A DNA stretch of 64,000 nucleotides, from positions 48,844 to 112,843 of the forward strand of contig DFIU01000027.1 of assembly GCA_002371465.1 (NCBI GenBank), read 5' to 3'. Made by a program: the position numbers and the translations under genes. Position 1 is the first letter of the stretch; each line of letters starts with the position of its first letter. Below the pieces are notes generated by a model. That model searched no databases and had not been told where the DNA came from. It saw nothing but the letters and a program-made list of their open reading frames with translations. The DNA comes from Lachnospiraceae bacterium UBA3689. Its GTDB lineage: Bacteria > Bacillota > Clostridia > Lachnospirales > Lachnospiraceae. Positions 61,479 to 64,000 of this stretch are shown here, piece after piece.

Positions 61479-62444
61479 ATGAAAGTACTTGGAATTTCTT
61501 TTGGAAGAAGAAATCAAAGATGTGACATTCTGGTCAAGAATGCCCTGTTTGAAGCAAAAAAAGCGGGCGCAGAGGTGGAATTTGTCAATACGGTTCGTAT
61601 GAACATCACCCACTGCCACGCCTGCGACTATTGCAGCAGACAGCGCGACAACGGATCTGTAGAGATCGGATGTGCCTTCAAGGATGACTATCAGGAACTG
61701 GCTGAGAAGGTTTATGACGCAGATGGAATTATCATCGGCGCGCCGGTTTATGCAGTAGGAATTGTCGGTCAGTTTAAGAACTTCATGGATCGTCTGATGC
61801 CGGCACATGACAGAGCGGCTCTCCTGGAAGAGAATAAAAAGCGTGAAGCAGAAGGAAAAGAGCTGCTGGATCCCCGCTACTTTAAGGATCGCTATGTTGG
61901 GTATATCTCTGTTGGCGGCGCTGAAACTCATCACTGGGTATCCATGGGACTTCCCATGCTTCACCTCTTCTCTTTCTCCATGTGCATGAAGGCAGTTGGC
62001 CATATTGATGCCTATGACCAGGGACGTACAGGCAGCCCCCTGCTTGACCGGGACCTCCTGAAGCAGTGCGCCGATCTGGGCAGGGCGGTTACGGAGTCTA
62101 TTGGCAAGCCCTATGATGAAGTGACGACCTGGGTTGGGCCGGAAGGTTCCTGTCCGGTATGCCATAATGAGCTGATCAGCCTGCATGGCACGACAGGAGT
62201 GGAATGCCCGATCTGTGGAATCAAAGGAAAACTCTCCGTGGAAGGTGAGAAGGTTCATGTCCACTTCAGCGAGGAAGAGCAGAAGAGAGCCAGAAATACA
62301 CTTCCGGGAATTTACGAACACTATAATGAGATTCAGAATATGATCAAGGTGTGCGTGCCCAAGCTTGTGGAAAACAAGGAAAAGCTCGATGAAGAAATGA
62401 AGCTTTATACGGCGCCGTTTGAAGAAGTGATCAAGAGCATGTGA
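61479..62444 (+). CDS. Flavodoxin-fold reductase with CxxCxxC and zinc-ribbon-like motifs
   Basis: The start is ATG 61479 after AAGAAGGAGAG; the upstream ATG at 61440 lacks a spaced site. The 321-residue protein begins like NADPH-dependent FMN reductases (VLGISFGRRNQRCD) with GAPVYAVG (88-95). Cysteines C46, C49 and C52 (HCHACDYC) plus C65 resemble iron-sulfur flavoproteins. A C-terminal pair of CxxC knuckles (C225/C228, C243/C246) looks like a zinc ribbon. It probably transfers electrons in the cytoplasm, perhaps to an aglycone or an oxidised sugar. It precedes the GPH symporter by 40 bases and is probably cotranscribed. Confidence 0.78.
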   Translation: MKVLGISFGRRNQRCDILVKNALFEAKKAGAEVEFVNTVRMNITHCHACDYCSRQRDNGSVEIGCAFKDDYQELAEKVYDADGIIIGAPVYAVGIVGQFKNFMDRLMPAHDRAALLEENKKREAEGKELLDPRYFKDRYVGYISVGGAETHHWVSMGLPMLHLFSFSMCMKAVGHIDAYDQGRTGSPLLDRDLLKQCADLGRAVTESIGKPYDEVTTWVGPEGSCPVCHNELISLHGTTGVECPICGIKGKLSVEGEKVHVHFSEEEQKRARNTLPGIYEHYNEIQNMIKVCVPKLVENKEKLDEEMKLYTAPFEEVIKSM

Positions 62445-62484
62445 TCCGGAAACGATCATATTGTATGCAGGAGGAAGATAAAAA

Positions 62485-63900
62485 GTGGCTAATGCAAAAG
62501 CAGTACAATTAAATTCCATGGGTAAGCCCAAGCTGCGGTTTGGAGATTACCTGGTATTCGGTCTTGGTAACTTTGCATCCCAGCTGTCATGGACCATGGT
62601 CAGTACTTATCTGTCTATCTTTTACACGGATGTCTTTGGTCTGGGCACAGGAGCCGTTGCGCTCCTGATGTTGATCGCAAAGGTCTGGGACGGTATCAAT
62701 GACCCCATGATGGGAACAATCATGGAACGGACTCATACCAAACATGGTCGATTCAGACCCTATATTGCGGTAGGTGCAATTTTCCTGGTCATCTTTACTG
62801 TGCTGACCTTTACCGTGCCGGGCTTCGGATCGGTAGGTAAGCTGGTATGGGCTTATGTGACTTACATTGGTCTGGGAATGAGCTACACCATGACCAATGT
62901 ACCCTACTTCGCTCTTCCGGCTGTCATGAGCGATGATCCGGATGAGATCAATAAGTTAAATGCAGCCCAGATGATGGGTATGTCGATCGGCCAGATTTTC
63001 CTGAACCTGACCGTTCTGCGGCTTGTCCTTCTGATCGGTAAGGGAGATCAGAAGGCCGGCTATCAGGGAACAGCTTCCCTGCTTGCCTTTATTGCCCTCC
63101 CCATTTTCTGGTTGGTCGCATGGAAATGTAAGGAACGCATTGAAGTACAGAAGAAATATCAGGGTTCTATTCTTATGGGAATCAAGAACGTCCTGACCAA
63201 CAAGAACTTCGTCCTGGCCCTTCTGTATGTCTTCTGCAACATGTTTGCAATGATGGGCCGTCTCGCAGTTGCCGTATTCTTCTATCTTCATGTTGTGCGC
63301 AGTATGCAGTATGTCACAATCTTCATGATGATGCAGATGCTGGTAGGTACCCTGGTTATGCCGCTTGCCGCTACATTGTGTACAAGATACGGGAAGAGAA
63401 ATGTCGCTATTGCATCTATGATTATCCAGGGAACGGCACTTCTTTTGATGTACTTCGGACCGTCTACCAGCGTTGCCTGGAACTTCGTTACTCTGATCCT
63501 CTATGGATTTGGCTATATCGGCGGCCCCTGTGGTAATGGGATGTATATCGATGCCATCGATGACTACGATCTGAAGACCGGTGTCAGAAATGACGGTATG
63601 GCATTCTCCTTCGGCGGAACGGCAAACAAGATCTCTTCCGCGATTGCCAACTCTCTCTTCCTTGTCATCATGGGCGCTTACGGCTATGTTGGCGGAGCTG
63701 AGGTTACAGAGACTGTCGCACACGGTATCAACATTGCGGCTAACCTGATTCCTGGTATCGTATTCTTTATCGGTATTATCCCGCTCCTGTTCTATAAACT
63801 GGATAAGCCCGGTTATATGGACGATGTCAGAGCCAAGTTAAGAGAAAGAAACTTAAAGCGTGCAGCTGAAGACGCAGCGGAAGCAGAAGCTGCTCAGTAA
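62485..63900 (+). CDS. GPH-family glycoside/pentoside/hexuronide:cation symporter
   Basis: The 471-residue protein has twelve membrane helices of the major facilitator type. The motif AKVWDGINDPMMG and KHGRFRPYI between helices 2 and 3 are hallmarks of the GPH (MelB/LacS) family. The start is GTG 62485 with AGGAGG upstream. It probably imports the intact glycoside processed by the deglycosylation operon, using a sodium or proton gradient. A strong terminator follows. Confidence 0.9.
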   Translation: MANAKAVQLNSMGKPKLRFGDYLVFGLGNFASQLSWTMVSTYLSIFYTDVFGLGTGAVALLMLIAKVWDGINDPMMGTIMERTHTKHGRFRPYIAVGAIFLVIFTVLTFTVPGFGSVGKLVWAYVTYIGLGMSYTMTNVPYFALPAVMSDDPDEINKLNAAQMMGMSIGQIFLNLTVLRLVLLIGKGDQKAGYQGTASLLAFIALPIFWLVAWKCKERIEVQKKYQGSILMGIKNVLTNKNFVLALLYVFCNMFAMMGRLAVAVFFYLHVVRSMQYVTIFMMMQMLVGTLVMPLAATLCTRYGKRNVAIASMIIQGTALLLMYFGPSTSVAWNFVTLILYGFGYIGGPCGNGMYIDAIDDYDLKTGVRNDGMAFSFGGTANKISSAIANSLFLVIMGAYGYVGGAEVTETVAHGINIAANLIPGIVFFIGIIPLLFYKLDKPGYMDDVRAKLRERNLKRAAEDAAEAEAAQ

Positions 63901-63920
63901 GTGATCTGATGGAACAATAA

Positions 63921-63961
63921 AAATAAGCGCAGCGGGAGTTGATCCCGTTGCGCTTATTTTT
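63921..63961 (+). terminator. Terminator after the symporter gene
   Basis: AAATAAGCGCAGCGGGA (63921-63937) pairs with TCCCGTTGCGCTTATTT (63943-63959), followed by T. The last 39 bases of the window hold no recognised feature. Confidence 0.9.
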
Positions 63962-64000
63962 GGGGGCTGGCCAAAGTGGTGTGCTACCCGTCAAGTGGAC

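Noticed and set aside
63962..64000. Window end sequence TACCCGTCAAGTGGAC as a possible insertion sequence end
   Set aside because: Only 39 bases are available after the terminator and no transposase or second repeat is visible.

Overview
The window looks like a chromosomal segment of an anaerobic Firmicute, most likely a gut Clostridia/Lachnospiraceae-type organism. This rests on the kinds of genes present: YesM/YesN-type sugar two-component regulators, MglBAC and ribose-type sugar ABC importers, AraC/GH39 fusion proteins, a GPH sugar symporter, aldo/keto reductases with added [4Fe-4S] motifs, HypB, LrgAB, strong AGGAGG ribosome sites and a CIRCE operator. The species call is an inference from gene content. 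No rRNA or tRNA gene, CRISPR array or intact insertion sequence was seen.

Layout. (1) 1-2123: the tail of a membrane transporter, a YhcC-type radical SAM gene, a decayed IS200/IS605 transposase remnant, and a complete type III toxin-antitoxin locus on the minus strand (promoter, imperfect RNA repeats, terminator, ToxN/AbiQ-type toxin). (2) 2265-14905: a glycoside-use locus. A minus-strand operon encodes response regulator, histidine kinase, a degenerate ABC-ATPase-like protein and a GH2 glycosidase. It diverges from mglB-mglA-mglC and a GH3 beta-glucosidase. (3) 15028-19679: a VOC protein, then a self-regulated Fur/Zur-type zinc operon (regulator, small membrane protein, znuA, znuC, znuB, lipoprotein). 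(4) 19858-23985: pstSCAB-phoU. (5) 24040-28646: a small Sel1-repeat protein, an unknown helical protein and a heterodimeric ABC exporter. (6) 28959-34705: two ferredoxin-like aldo/keto reductases around lrgAB, a small membrane protein and two tandem hypB paralogues. (7) 35206-44431: an L-arabinose-type locus with binding protein, two different permeases, ATPase, araA, AraR-like regulator and FGGY kinase. (8) 44591-51353: a LysR regulator, a Cys-rich small protein and rsuA in overlapping order, then lon behind a CIRCE-like site, and a secreted M28 peptidase fused to a degenerate zincin-like domain. (9) 51543-63961: a glycoside deglycosylation locus.

The most interesting region is 51543-63961. 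Five plus-strand genes encode a DgpB/CarB-like small subunit, a DgpC/CarC-like TIM-barrel lyase subunit, a Gfo/Idh/MocA oxidoreductase, a second TIM-barrel isomerase/epimerase and a second Gfo/Idh/MocA oxidoreductase. This matches the logic of bacterial C-glycoside deglycosylation: oxidise the sugar at C3, then cleave the glycosidic bond by elimination. Next to it are two overlapping minus-strand genes for AraC-type proteins fused to GH39-like domains in which the catalytic acid/base motif is not visible, suggesting glycoside sensors. A Cys-rich flavoprotein and a GPH symporter follow. An exact 13-bp sequence occurs upstream of both plus-strand units and could be a shared operator.

Together, the regions suggest a bacterium specialised in importing plant- or host-derived glycosides and pentoses, with separate sensing modules for each, plus zinc and phosphate import and stress-response genes.
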